Assembly (NCBI GenBank): GCA_041484525.1
Contig: JBGPHT010000056.1
Coordinates: forward strand, 1 to 44,745
From: JBGPHT01 sp041484525
Lineage (GTDB): Bacteria; Acidobacteriota; Terriglobia; Bryobacterales; Bryobacteraceae
DNA length: 44,745 bases
Direction: 5' to 3'
Below the pieces are notes generated by a model. The model had not been told where the DNA came from and did not search any database. It saw only the letters and a program-made list of their open reading frames with translations. Below are positions 34,694 to 42,652 of this stretch, piece by piece. The position numbers and the translations under genes were made by a program. Numbering within the stretch: position 1 is the first letter of the stretch; each line of letters opens with the position of its first letter.

Positions 34694-35518
34694 TCACACG
34701 GTGCAGAGCTGCACGGCTTCTTTGAGAGAGGTCATCGGATCCCTCACCGGAGTGAACTCATGCGCGAAGAAACCTTGAAAGTTCAGGTCGGCGATCGCCT
34801 TGGCGACGGTCCGCCATTGCAGCTCCTGCGTGTCATCCAACTCGTGCCGTCCGGGCACGCCGCCGGTGTGGAAATGGCCGATGTACTGAATGTTGTCGCG
34901 GATGGTGCGGATGACGTCGCCCTCCATGATCTGCATGTGGTAGATGTCGTAGAGGAGCTTGACGCGCGGCGAATCCACGCCTTTGCAAACCTCGACGCCC
35001 CAGGCGGTGTGGTCGCACATGTAGTCCTTGTGGTTCACCTTGCTGTTCAGCAATTCGAGCACGACGGTGACGCCGCTGTCTTCGGCGAACTTGGCGATGC
35101 GCCGCAGGCCCGCGATGCAGTTGGCCTTGCCTTCCTCGTCGGACATGCCGCGCCGATTCCCGGAAAACGTGATGACGTTGGGAACCTTGGCCTCAGCCGC
35201 GAGATGGATGCGGTCGCGGATGCCGGCCTCCAGGCGATCGTGGCTCTCCTTGCGATTCCAACCGTCCGGAATGCTGGCCTTGCCCTGCGTGACCGTCGGC
35301 ACCAGGCCGTATTTGCGGATGGTGGGCCAATCCTCAGGCTCGACCAGATCGATGCCGCTGAGCCCGATCTCGGCGGACTGGCGGCAAAAATCTTCCATGG
35401 GTATTTTCGAATAGCACCACCGGCAGGCGGATTGTTTCAAACGCCCGGCCGGAGCTGCGTTTGCACCCGGCAGCAGCGCACCGGCGGCCGCCGTCATGAG
35501 GATGGAACGTCTCGTCAT
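34694..35518 (-). CDS. Tat-exported sugar phosphate isomerase/epimerase-like protein
   Basis: This 274-residue protein starts at ATG 35518 with a twin-arginine leader (MTRRSILMTAAAGALLPGANA). A xylose-isomerase-like TIM barrel follows, of the hydroxypyruvate isomerase type. Probable metal ligands are Glu in VVLELLNSK, Asp in KLLYDIYHMQ, His in YIGHFHTGG and Glu in FFAHEFTP. These match the Glu-Asp-His-Glu set of the family. The catalysed reaction is not known. The open frame upstream of the ATG is not credible coding. An unexplained spacer of roughly 190 bases separates it from the TonB-domain gene. Confidence 0.85.
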   Translation of the reverse strand: MTRRSILMTAAAGALLPGANAAPAGRLKQSACRWCYSKIPMEDFCRQSAEIGLSGIDLVEPEDWPTIRKYGLVPTVTQGKASIPDGWNRKESHDRLEAGIRDRIHLAAEAKVPNVITFSGNRRGMSDEEGKANCIAGLRRIAKFAEDSGVTVVLELLNSKVNHKDYMCDHTAWGVEVCKGVDSPRVKLLYDIYHMQIMEGDVIRTIRDNIQYIGHFHTGGVPGRHELDDTQELQWRTVAKAIADLNFQGFFAHEFTPVRDPMTSLKEAVQLCTV

Positions 35519-35616
35519 GCTTCGGCATATTATCAGATCTGGCGACGGCGATTTGCGGTGCGCTGTTTTTGGCCGCACGAACCGGTTCCTGCTATCCTCG
35601 AACCAAGGCGGATCGG

Positions 35617-36456
35617 ATGATTTCTCGGAGGGCACTCTGGCTGATCTCAGGCGGCCTGGCCGTTGTCGCCGCGCTCTGTGCCCAGCGCCCTTGGCGCCTC
35701 TATTCCAGCATGGAGCCGTATGACAATATCCCGATGCCGCCCGACTGGCAGGAGAAAGCCGAGTGGGTTTTCGCCCGGCTCATGTACCCGCAGCACCCCG
35801 ACTCGCGCTTCGGCCGCTACCGCCGCTTCGGCTTCATGGACTGGCGGGAAGGCGGCACCAGTTGGACCCAGGACTATCCGCGCGCCGATCGCCATTTCGC
35901 GGCCGCCGTCCGCCGTCTTACGCGTGTCCACGCGCGCACTCTCGAACAGCCCGTCAACCCCGACGACACCGACGACTTCTTCAACTGGCCCTGGCTCTGC
36001 GCCGGCGAGATGGGCGACTGGAAGCTCACCACCGAGCAAGCCGCAACCCTGCGCGAGTACCTGCTGCGCGGCGGCTTCCTGCTGCTCGACGATTTCTGGG
36101 GCCCCGAAGAATATGCGCGCTTCGACCAGAGTATGAAGCTGGTCTTTCCCGACCGGCCCATCGTCGATATCGACGGGAACGATCCGATCTTTCACATCGT
36201 GTTCGATCTCGATGAACGCTACCAGGTCCCCGGCATGTGGGCGCTCAGAGGCCAGATGTCGTTTCGCGCCGCTGGGACGGTGCCGCACTGGATGGGAATC
36301 TTCGACGACCGGGGCCGCGTGATGGTGGCGATCGCTTTCAATAACGATCTGGGCGATTCATGGGAGTGGGCCGACGATCCGCGTTATCCGGAGAAATACT
36401 CGGCGCTGGGACTTCGGCTGGCAGTGAATTATGTGCTGTATTCGATGACGCACTGA
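35617..36456 (+). CDS. DUF4159 domain protein
   Basis: This 279-residue protein has an N-terminal signal anchor (ALWLISGGLAVVAALCAQ). A DUF4159 domain follows: EWVFARLMYPQHPD, then RADRHFAAAVRRLTRV, DFFNWPWLCAGEMGDWKLT, LREYLLRGGFLLLDDFWG and the C-terminal FNNDLGDSWEWADDPRYPEKYSALGLRLAVNYVLYSMTH. The fold resembles a glutamine-amidotransferase-like (GATase1) Rossmann domain without an obvious catalytic Cys. Its function is unknown. ATG 35617 follows AGGCGG. In many Acidobacteria DUF4159 proteins sit beside MoxR/VWA operons, but none is seen here. Confidence 0.82.
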   Translation: MISRRALWLISGGLAVVAALCAQRPWRLYSSMEPYDNIPMPPDWQEKAEWVFARLMYPQHPDSRFGRYRRFGFMDWREGGTSWTQDYPRADRHFAAAVRRLTRVHARTLEQPVNPDDTDDFFNWPWLCAGEMGDWKLTTEQAATLREYLLRGGFLLLDDFWGPEEYARFDQSMKLVFPDRPIVDIDGNDPIFHIVFDLDERYQVPGMWALRGQMSFRAAGTVPHWMGIFDDRGRVMVAIAFNNDLGDSWEWADDPRYPEKYSALGLRLAVNYVLYSMTH

Positions 36457-36483
36457 GTGGGGCAGACTGCGGGTCTGCCCCAC
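36457..36483. terminator. Bidirectional hairpin terminator
   Basis: GTGGGGCAGAC (36457-36467) and GTCTGCCCCAC (36473-36483) form a perfect 11-bp stem with a five-base loop, placed exactly between two convergent genes. There is no T-run. It may equally be a REP-type repeat used as a terminator. Confidence 0.65.
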
Positions 36484-36497
36484 ACCTGGAAACCTGA

Positions 36498-37490
36498 CTA
36501 CCACCGGCGCCAGCGGCCGCCGCGGATCACCACACCAACGCCATAAGACGGACCGTAATACGGGTAGTAACCCGGGCCGCCGTAGTAATACGGAGGATAG
36601 GGCGCGTAGACTCGCCGCGGAACCGGCCGAGGCTGCGGTGCGGCTGCCACCGCCACCGGCCGGTCATAATCATTGGGATCCACGTAGCGGAACGCCTGCG
36701 GAGCGCGCACCGTCGAAATCGTTACCGGCTGCGTGAGCTGGAACGTCAGCACGGTCTCGGGAAACACCTGCGTCGGTTGGCCGTGGCTCAGCAGCACTCC
36801 CACGATTCCCGCCGCCGCGCCGGCTCCGGCGCCGATGGCTGCGCCGCGGCCCCAATCCGCAGCAGCTCCGATAGCGGCGCCCAATCCAGTAGTGGTGGCC
36901 ACGGTTGCCACTTCGGCTCCCGTGTTCGATCGACCGTTGCGCGTCACCAGTTGCGAATGGACCGACGCCTGCGTTCCTTCCACCAAAGTCAGACCCGTGA
37001 GCTCCAGGCCAAGGCGCGAGACGCCGCCCATGTGTCCGGCCTTCTTGGCTTCAGCTACACGGCCGAAGACCGTCTGCCCGCCCTGTGCCACCACGATGCC
37101 GTCCACCACCACCGGCTGCACCAGCGTGCCGGAGAAAATGTCGCCTTCCCGATTGCGGTCCGAACTCATCCCCGTGTTGATACGCACCGTGACGAACGTT
37201 CCCGCTTTGACGTTCAATTGCTGCGGGACGCCATAGTACGGGCGATCGTTCTGCATAGCACTGGGAGCGGGCGCGGATTGCGTTGCCGCTTGCGGAGCCG
37301 TCGCTAATGACGGAGCATCCTGCGGACCCGTCGCCTGCGCCTGGCCGAATTCGTCGGACGCCACGGGCGCTTGTGCCGGTGCCGCCGGTGGAGCATCGCC
37401 CACGCGGCGCCAGCCGCTATTGGACGTTTGAGCAACCGCCATTCCAGCGGCCGTGAAGATGACGAGTGTGAAAGCGGCAACAGGTTTCAT
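36498..37490 (-). CDS. Secreted glycine-rich protein with beta-barrel core
   Basis: This is a 330-residue protein with a signal peptide (FTLVIFTAAGMAVAQ). A Pro/Ala/Gln-rich linker leads to a beta domain (VKAGTFVTVRINTGMSSDRNREGDIFSGTLVQPVVVDG) reminiscent of TrbI/VirB10-like barrels. A glycine-zipper stretch follows (GAAIGAAADWGRGAAIGAGAGAAAG, about 205-230). The tail is rich in Tyr, Pro and Gly. It is probably envelope-associated, and its function is unknown. GAGGAAG precedes ATG 37490. It diverges from the SGNH/MBOAT operon. Confidence 0.78.
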   Translation of the reverse strand: MKPVAAFTLVIFTAAGMAVAQTSNSGWRRVGDAPPAAPAQAPVASDEFGQAQATGPQDAPSLATAPQAATQSAPAPSAMQNDRPYYGVPQQLNVKAGTFVTVRINTGMSSDRNREGDIFSGTLVQPVVVDGIVVAQGGQTVFGRVAEAKKAGHMGGVSRLGLELTGLTLVEGTQASVHSQLVTRNGRSNTGAEVATVATTTGLGAAIGAAADWGRGAAIGAGAGAAAGIVGVLLSHGQPTQVFPETVLTFQLTQPVTISTVRAPQAFRYVDPNDYDRPVAVAAAPQPRPVPRRVYAPYPPYYYGGPGYYPYYGPSYGVGVVIRGGRWRRW

Positions 37491-37592
37491 AAGAGCTTCC
37501 TCGATCCAACCGCCTTTGCATATGCACCTTCCGTACCACTCTCAAGCCTTTGAAAATACAGCTAAACTCGCGTCCAGAACCTGGCCGGATTG

Positions 37593-37640
37593 CACCGCCC
37601 GTGGTGGAATTCAGCCACCATGCACAGGCAGCGGGCGGTG
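37593..37640. promoter_or_regulatory. Nested inverted repeat upstream of the SGNH gene
   Basis: CACCGCCCG (37593-37601) pairs with CGGGCGGTG (37632-37640). Immediately inside, TGGTGG (37602-37607) pairs with CCACCA (37615-37620), leaving an 11-base bulge on the 3' side. The structure ends 25 bases before ATG 37666. It could be an operator or a leader hairpin. Confidence 0.45.
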
Positions 37641-37665
37641 GTAGAATCACGGATTAAACTCCCGC

Positions 37666-38790
37666 ATGTCCAGCCCCATCACCTCGCTCGCCCCGTCCCG
37701 CGTGTCACTTCGGGCAGGTGGCGTGGCGCTTGCGTGCCTGCTGGCCGTGGTGGGATTATTCGCACTCGATGGCCTCCTGTTTCGAACCGGCTTGTACACT
37801 TCCTGGCTCGAGCCCGATTCCTCCACCGGCAAGTTCGAGCTGATCCTGTGGCGCGAGGAGCAGGCCCAGAAGCAGAACGGCGACAACCTGGTGGTCACGC
37901 TCGGCGATTCCCGCTTCGCCTTCTACCCGCGCGTGTCGAACCAGCTCACCGCCGAGACGGGGTACGTCATCCGCAGCGCCGGCGTGGCGGGCAGCGACAT
38001 GCGTTCCTGGTATTACATGCTGCGCGACCTCGATCCCACCCGGCAGCGCTACCGCGCCATCGTTTTCGGCGTGAACGATTACGACGATGAGGACGAATCC
38101 TTCAATCCGTACGACGACCTGCGCCCGCTGCACTACATCGCCGCGCGCCTCCGCTGGGCCGACGCCATCGAGTTCGCGCGCTCGTTCGAAAACCGGCAGC
38201 TCCAGTGGGAGGCGTTCCGTGCCGCTCTGCTCAAGGGTTTCATGCTCCAGGCTGACTTGCACGCGTTTCTATCGCACCCTCTGAAGCGCATCCAATACGT
38301 CCAGCTCTGCCACCGCGGCTTCCCGCAATGGACATACGACTACGTCGATTCCAAGTCGACGATGACCGGTCTCGCCGTCGAGTGGTCCAGCCTGAAAGCC
38401 ACGTTTCCGCCGAATTTCGAATCCGAACAGCGCGAGACCACGCAGAACGCGCTGCTGCGCAAGCCCATCCCACAAACGGGCCGCTACGCACGGTTCCGCC
38501 GCCAGTGGTTCGGCAAGATCGTCGACCGCTACCGCGGTTCGCGCACCAAAGTCATCTTTCTACGGCTGCCGCGCGGCCCGGTGGTCCGGCCGGACAGTCT
38601 GGTGGAGAAGAAGAGCGCGTCGATCCGCGAGCTCGCCGCGAGGCCCAACGTGATGCTAGCGCCCGAGCACGCCTTTGATTCGCTCGAGCGTCCGGATCTC
38701 TTCAAAGACGCCCTGCACCTGAACGACGAAGGCTGCACGCAGTTCTCGAAAATGATGGCGCGCGAGATCGCCGGGATCCTGGGAAGGTGA
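37666..38790 (+). CDS. SGNH-type (AlgX/DltD-like) acyltransfer partner protein
   Basis: This 374-residue protein has one N-terminal TM helix (about 18-38) and an extracytoplasmic SGNH-hydrolase-like domain. Block I is TLGDSRF (Ser82), a block III-like GVNDYDDED includes Asn137, and the block V D-x-x-H is DALHLN (Asp348, His351). The catalytic triad therefore looks complete. It is followed after three bases by an MBOAT gene. In alginate, teichoic acid and similar systems such pairs move acetyl or other acyl groups from the cytoplasm onto an exported polymer. The acceptor here is unknown. The ribosome-binding site is weak. Confidence 0.8.
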   Translation: MSSPITSLAPSRVSLRAGGVALACLLAVVGLFALDGLLFRTGLYTSWLEPDSSTGKFELILWREEQAQKQNGDNLVVTLGDSRFAFYPRVSNQLTAETGYVIRSAGVAGSDMRSWYYMLRDLDPTRQRYRAIVFGVNDYDDEDESFNPYDDLRPLHYIAARLRWADAIEFARSFENRQLQWEAFRAALLKGFMLQADLHAFLSHPLKRIQYVQLCHRGFPQWTYDYVDSKSTMTGLAVEWSSLKATFPPNFESEQRETTQNALLRKPIPQTGRYARFRRQWFGKIVDRYRGSRTKVIFLRLPRGPVVRPDSLVEKKSASIRELAARPNVMLAPEHAFDSLERPDLFKDALHLNDEGCTQFSKMMAREIAGILGR

Positions 38791-38793
38791 CCC

Positions 38794-40155
38794 ATGCTCT
38801 TTAACACCACCCAGTTTTTCCTGTTCCTGGCGGTGGTGCTGGTGCTCTTCTATACCAGCCCGCAGCGCCTCCGCCGGTACATCCTGCTGGCCGCCAGCTA
38901 TTTCTTTTACGGAAGTTGGAACTACAAATTCATCGCGCTGCTGCTGATTCTCACCGCGATCGATTACACTTCCGGGCTGTGGCTGGAGCGCACGCCGCCG
39001 GGACGGAAACGCAAGCTGATCCTGATCGGCAGCCTCTCGGCCAACCTCTGCTTTCTGGGCTTTTTCAAGTATTACAATTTCCTGGCGGGTAATCTAGCGC
39101 TGCTGATGGGGAGGCCCGCGCACTCGTTCTTCCTGGATATCGTGCTGCCGCTCGGCATCAGTTTCCACACCTTCCAGAGCATGTCGTACGTGATCGACGT
39201 CTATCGCGGCGAGCAGCGCGCGGTGCGCGATCCGATCGACTACGCGCTCTTCATCTGCTTCTTTCCGCAACTCGTCGCCGGCCCCATCGTACGTGCGCGC
39301 GACTTCTTCCGCGACCTGCTCGATTGGCATGCGCCCAGCGCCGAGGACGTGGCGCGCGGCTTGCTGTTGATGACCCTCGGGCTCACCAAGAAGATGGCGT
39401 TCGCCGACCAGTTCGCCAAGGTGGCCAACGAGTATTTCAATAATCTGCCGGCGCATCCCGGCATGCTGGCCGCGTGGTGCGGCGTATTCGCGTTCGGGCT
39501 GCAGATCTATTTCGATTTCTCCGGCTACACCGATATGGCGATCGGGATGGCCAAACTGCTGGGCTTCCACTTCCCGGTGAATTTCCGGCGACCATATCTT
39601 GCCGCGAGCATCACGGACTTCTGGCGCCGGTGGCACATTTCGCTCTCCACCTGGCTGCGCGACTACCTTTATATTCCGCTGGGCGGCAACCGCTACGGCG
39701 AATGGACGACCTACCGCAACCTGATGCTCACCATGCTGCTGGGCGGCCTGTGGCACGGCGCGAGCTGGAACTTCATCCTTTGGGGTGGCTATCACGGCGC
39801 GCTGCTGAGCCTGGAGCGCGTGTTCCACGGCCGGCGTCCCGGGCATGTGCTGACCGTCATTCTGGCGATGATCGGATGGGTGCCGTTCCGCGCCGCCGAT
39901 CTGCCGGCCACCTTGCGGGTGCTCGGCCAGATGTTCGGCGCGAGGCCGGGCCCGATGCTGTTCGAACCGTGGCACCTGCTGCTGGCCGGGATCGCGCTGC
40001 TGCTGGCGGTGGCGGAAGAGAAGTGGGGATGGTTCGAGCGCGCGATCGGCGCGCCTGCCTGGGCCTACGCGGGAGCCATGGGCGCGATGTTCCTGTGCCT
40101 GGAAATCTTCGGCGTAGTGGACGCCGCCATCCCGTTTATCTATTTTCAGTTTTGA
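38794..40155 (+). CDS. MBOAT family membrane O-acyltransferase
   Basis: This is a 453-residue multi-pass membrane protein of the AlgI/DltB type. The N terminus (FNTTQFFLFLAVVLVLFY) and SYFFYGSWNYKF are typical of bacterial MBOAT O-acetyltransferases. ISFHTFQSMSYVIDVYRG, FFPQLVAGPIVRARDF and FWRRWHISLSTWLRDYLYIPLGGNR follow in the usual order. The catalytic His is His321 in GGLWHGASWNFILWG. GGAAGGTGA gives a strong ribosome-binding site within the end of the SGNH gene. It forms a two-gene operon for polymer O-acylation. Its stop faces the hicA stop. Confidence 0.93.
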   Translation: MLFNTTQFFLFLAVVLVLFYTSPQRLRRYILLAASYFFYGSWNYKFIALLLILTAIDYTSGLWLERTPPGRKRKLILIGSLSANLCFLGFFKYYNFLAGNLALLMGRPAHSFFLDIVLPLGISFHTFQSMSYVIDVYRGEQRAVRDPIDYALFICFFPQLVAGPIVRARDFFRDLLDWHAPSAEDVARGLLLMTLGLTKKMAFADQFAKVANEYFNNLPAHPGMLAAWCGVFAFGLQIYFDFSGYTDMAIGMAKLLGFHFPVNFRRPYLAASITDFWRRWHISLSTWLRDYLYIPLGGNRYGEWTTYRNLMLTMLLGGLWHGASWNFILWGGYHGALLSLERVFHGRRPGHVLTVILAMIGWVPFRAADLPATLRVLGQMFGARPGPMLFEPWHLLLAGIALLLAVAEEKWGWFERAIGAPAWAYAGAMGAMFLCLEIFGVVDAAIPFIYFQF

Positions 40156-40181
40156 GCTGAGCAACCGCCACTCGCGTCAAA

Positions 40182-40412
40182 TCATCTGATTGCCGAGAAG
40201 AACTGTTTTCTGGCGACACGGGCGATGCGAATGATGCTTGCCAGCGTGCCTTTCGGCAGTGGCTTGGAGGCGTGAACGGGGACCACGACTGTGTGGGGAT
40301 GCCCGTCCTTGATCAACATGTGATGACTGCCCTCGACCCTGTCCAGTCGAAAACCAAGTCTCTGCAGTGCTCGAACGGCATCCTTGCCGGAGACCGCCGG
40401 GCCGGAGGACAT
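40182..40412 (-). CDS. hicA: HicA-type mRNA interferase toxin
   Basis: This 76-residue protein has the double-stranded-RNA-binding-like fold of HicA: GKDAVRALQRLGFRLDRVEGSHHMLIKDGHPHTVVVPVHASKPLPKGTLASIIR. The catalytic His is His30 in GSHH. It cuts mRNA during translation and is neutralised by HicB. Its ATG overlaps the stop of the preceding antitoxin gene as TGATG. The order is antitoxin first, opposite to the classic hicAB order. Confidence 0.88.
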   Translation of the reverse strand: MSSGPAVSGKDAVRALQRLGFRLDRVEGSHHMLIKDGHPHTVVVPVHASKPLPKGTLASIIRIARVARKQFFSAIR

Positions 40413-40954
40413 CAGCCCATGCCGACCACGCGCTTTAGTTCAGCGAGTCGTGAGGCGGTGAGCGGGATTCTCTTGCGATTCGCGTCCATGGACTTGATGT
40501 AGCCTCGGATCATCTCGGCGGTGTTGTCCAGCGCAGCGAATTCCGTTTCGCCGAAGCTGGACATCCGATGCAGTTCCTTCACATAGGTTACAAACGCTTC
40601 GGCGTCCGCGTCATACTCCAGATCGATCGTCACTGCTTTGGTGGTAGCCAGCGGATGGCGAGTATAGGAGTAGGGATACGGAGTCTTCAAGAACTTTTTC
40701 GCAGCCTTGTCTTCGACAACCTTGCGCGAGCGCCCGTATACAAGGATTTCCGGAGCCTCTAAAACAGATGCGACAAATGAGCCGTCTTCTTGGGGGAGAC
40801 TGACGATCTGAAATCTGCGCTCAGTCCGAGGCTCAATTCTAGGCTTGAGCGGAAACTCCGGGGGATGTGACAACGGTGCGTGGTGGGCCAATCGATCGGA
40901 GATCGGGTTCTTCAGCCGCAGGTGCACCATCCTCTTCATAATACCGTCAGCCAC
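40412..40954 (-). CDS. hicB: HicB-type antitoxin with two tandem HicB-like domains
   Basis: This is a protein of about 180 residues (GTG 40954; ATG 40939 or 40930 are alternatives). Two segments look like partial RNase-H-like HicB folds. The first is RFQIVSLPQEDGSFVASVLEAPEILVYGRSRKVVEDKAAKKFL (about 47-90). The second is AVTIDLEYDADAEAFVTYVKELHRMSSFGETEFAALDNTAEMIRGYI (about 106-152), ending in a short basic helix. Usual HicB proteins have one such domain plus a DNA-binding tail. No Arc or HTH tail is evident here. It should bind and block the downstream HicA. Confidence 0.75.
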   Translation of the reverse strand: MADGIMKRMVHLRLKNPISDRLAHHAPLSHPPEFPLKPRIEPRTERRFQIVSLPQEDGSFVASVLEAPEILVYGRSRKVVEDKAAKKFLKTPYPYSYTRHPLATTKAVTIDLEYDADAEAFVTYVKELHRMSSFGETEFAALDNTAEMIRGYIKSMDANRKRIPLTASRLAELKRVVGMG

Positions 40955-41080
40955 ACCATTCCGGAAACAGGGCGCACACGGCGTACCGCAGGTCGTCTAT
41001 CATGGAATCGGTTGACTTCGCGCTGTGCTGGAAAGTCCCCGGGGCCGGATTAAGACCGTGGCGGAGCAGTCGTATTTAAG

Positions 41081-41110
41081 TTGCGAACCCGCAGCAAAGC
41101 CAGCTAAAAT
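41081..41110 (+). promoter_or_regulatory. Promoter of the acpP operon
   Basis: TTGCGA (41081-41086), an 18-base spacer and TAAAAT (41105-41110) stand 30 bases before acpP. AGGAGG at 41131-41136 is the ribosome-binding site. The remainder of 40955-41080 shows nothing identifiable. Confidence 0.5.
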
Positions 41111-41140
41111 CAACGCGTTCGCAAAATCCCAGGAGGAAGC

Positions 41141-41380
41141 ATGGCTGTTGAGCAGAAGGTGAAGCAGATTATTGTCGAGCAACTCGGCGTCGACGAAAGT
41201 CAGGTCGACATGAACGCGTCGTTTGTCGACGACCTGGGCGCCGACTCCCTCGATATCGTCGAGCTCGTCATGGCCTTCGAAGAAGCCTTCGAACTGGAAA
41301 TTCCCGACGAGGACGCCGAGAAGATCACCACCGTCAAAGACGCCGTCGAGTACATCGAAAACAAAACTACCAAGAAGTAG
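41141..41380 (+). CDS. acpP: Acyl carrier protein
   Basis: This 79-residue acidic four-helix protein carries growing acyl chains in type II fatty acid synthesis. The phosphopantetheine attachment site is the Ser of GADSLDIVELVM (Ser36). Helix 2 has the expected Glu/Asp recognition face (EEAFELEIPDEDAE). A strong AGGAGG precedes the ATG. It is first of a four-gene cluster with fabF 18 bases downstream. Confidence 0.97.
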   Translation: MAVEQKVKQIIVEQLGVDESQVDMNASFVDDLGADSLDIVELVMAFEEAFELEIPDEDAEKITTVKDAVEYIENKTTKK

Positions 41381-41398
41381 CCCACCAGGGAGATCGTT

Positions 41399-42637
41399 TT
41401 GAACCGAAGAGTGGTAGTGACCGGCGTCGGTCTGCTGACGCCGCTGGGGATCGGGACCGAAACGTCCTGGCAGGCCATTCGTGCGGGCCAATCCGGCATT
41501 GGGCCCATCACGCGATTCGATGCCACAGCCTTCTCCTGCCGGATCGCCGGCGAGGTGAAGGGCTTCGATCCCGCCAACTACATCGAGAAAAAGGAAATCA
41601 AAAAGATGGGGCGCTTCATTCAGTTCGCCATCGCGGCGGCGGAGTGCGCCCTGTCCGGCTCGGGCCTCAAGGTCACGCCCGAAAACGAAGAGATGGTGGG
41701 CGTGTACATCGGCAGCGGCATTGGCGGATTCGAAGTGATCGAGCGCGAGCACCAGACGCTGCTCGAACACGGGCCGCGCCGCATCTCCCCGTTTTTCATT
41801 CCCGCCACCATCATCAACCTGGCTTCCGGATATGTTTCGATCCGCAGCGGCGCCAAAGGGCCCAACTCCGCCACGGCTACGGCGTGCACCACCAGCGCCC
41901 ACTCGATCGGCGATTCGTACCGTATCATCCAGCGCGGCGATGCGGACGCCATGATCTGCGGCGGCACCGAGGCCTGCATCACACCCATGGGGATCGGCGG
42001 ATTCGCGGCGATGCGCGCTCTCTCGACGCGCAACGACGAGCCGCAGCGCGCTTCCCGCCCCTGGGACCGCGATCGCGACGGCTTCGTGGTGGGGGAAGGC
42101 GCGGGCATGCTGGTGCTGGAAGATCTGGAATTCGCCCAGCGGCGCGGCGCGCACATTCTGGCGGAGATGGTGGGGTATGGCATGAGCGCCGACGCCTTCC
42201 ACGTGACGGCGCCGCCGGCCGACGGCGAGGGAGCGTTCCGCGTGATGCGCAACGCCATGCGCGACGCCGGCATCCAGCCGCAGCAGGTGGATTACGTGAA
42301 CGCGCACGGGACGTCGACCGAAGTGGGCGACCGCGCCGAAACCGCGGCCATCAAGCGGGCCTTCGGCGACCATGCATATAAGGTTGCGGTCAGCTCCACG
42401 AAATCCATGACAGGGCACCTGTTGGGCGGCGCCGGCGGCCTCGAGGCCGGCATCACCGTGATGGCGATTCGCGACCAGATCGCTCCTCCCACGATCAACC
42501 TCGAAAATCCGGACCCGGTCTGCGATCTGGACTTCGTGCCCAACCAGGCCCGTCCCATGAAGATCGAGTACGCGCTCTCGAACAGCTTCGGGTTCGGCGG
42601 TACGAACGGTTCCCTGATCTTCAAACGATACGAATAG
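41399..42637 (+). CDS. fabF: 3-oxoacyl-[ACP] synthase II
   Basis: This 412-residue KAS II condenses malonyl-ACP with acyl-ACP. The numbering falls exactly on the E. coli enzyme: Cys163 in ATACTTSAHSIGD, His303 in VNAHGTSTEVGD, Lys335 and His340 in STKSMTGHLLGG. It uses TTG 41399 as start, with GGGAG seven bases upstream. It lies between acpP and etfB with short gaps (18 and 15 bases), so one transcript is likely. Confidence 0.97.
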   Translation: MNRRVVVTGVGLLTPLGIGTETSWQAIRAGQSGIGPITRFDATAFSCRIAGEVKGFDPANYIEKKEIKKMGRFIQFAIAAAECALSGSGLKVTPENEEMVGVYIGSGIGGFEVIEREHQTLLEHGPRRISPFFIPATIINLASGYVSIRSGAKGPNSATATACTTSAHSIGDSYRIIQRGDADAMICGGTEACITPMGIGGFAAMRALSTRNDEPQRASRPWDRDRDGFVVGEGAGMLVLEDLEFAQRRGAHILAEMVGYGMSADAFHVTAPPADGEGAFRVMRNAMRDAGIQPQQVDYVNAHGTSTEVGDRAETAAIKRAFGDHAYKVAVSSTKSMTGHLLGGAGGLEAGITVMAIRDQIAPPTINLENPDPVCDLDFVPNQARPMKIEYALSNSFGFGGTNGSLIFKRYE

Positions 42638-42652
42638 CAAGAGGCTCACTCC

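Noticed and set aside
36457..36483. A classical rho-independent terminator
   Set aside because: The stem is excellent but no T-run follows on either strand; kept as a probable bidirectional hairpin terminator or REP-type element only.
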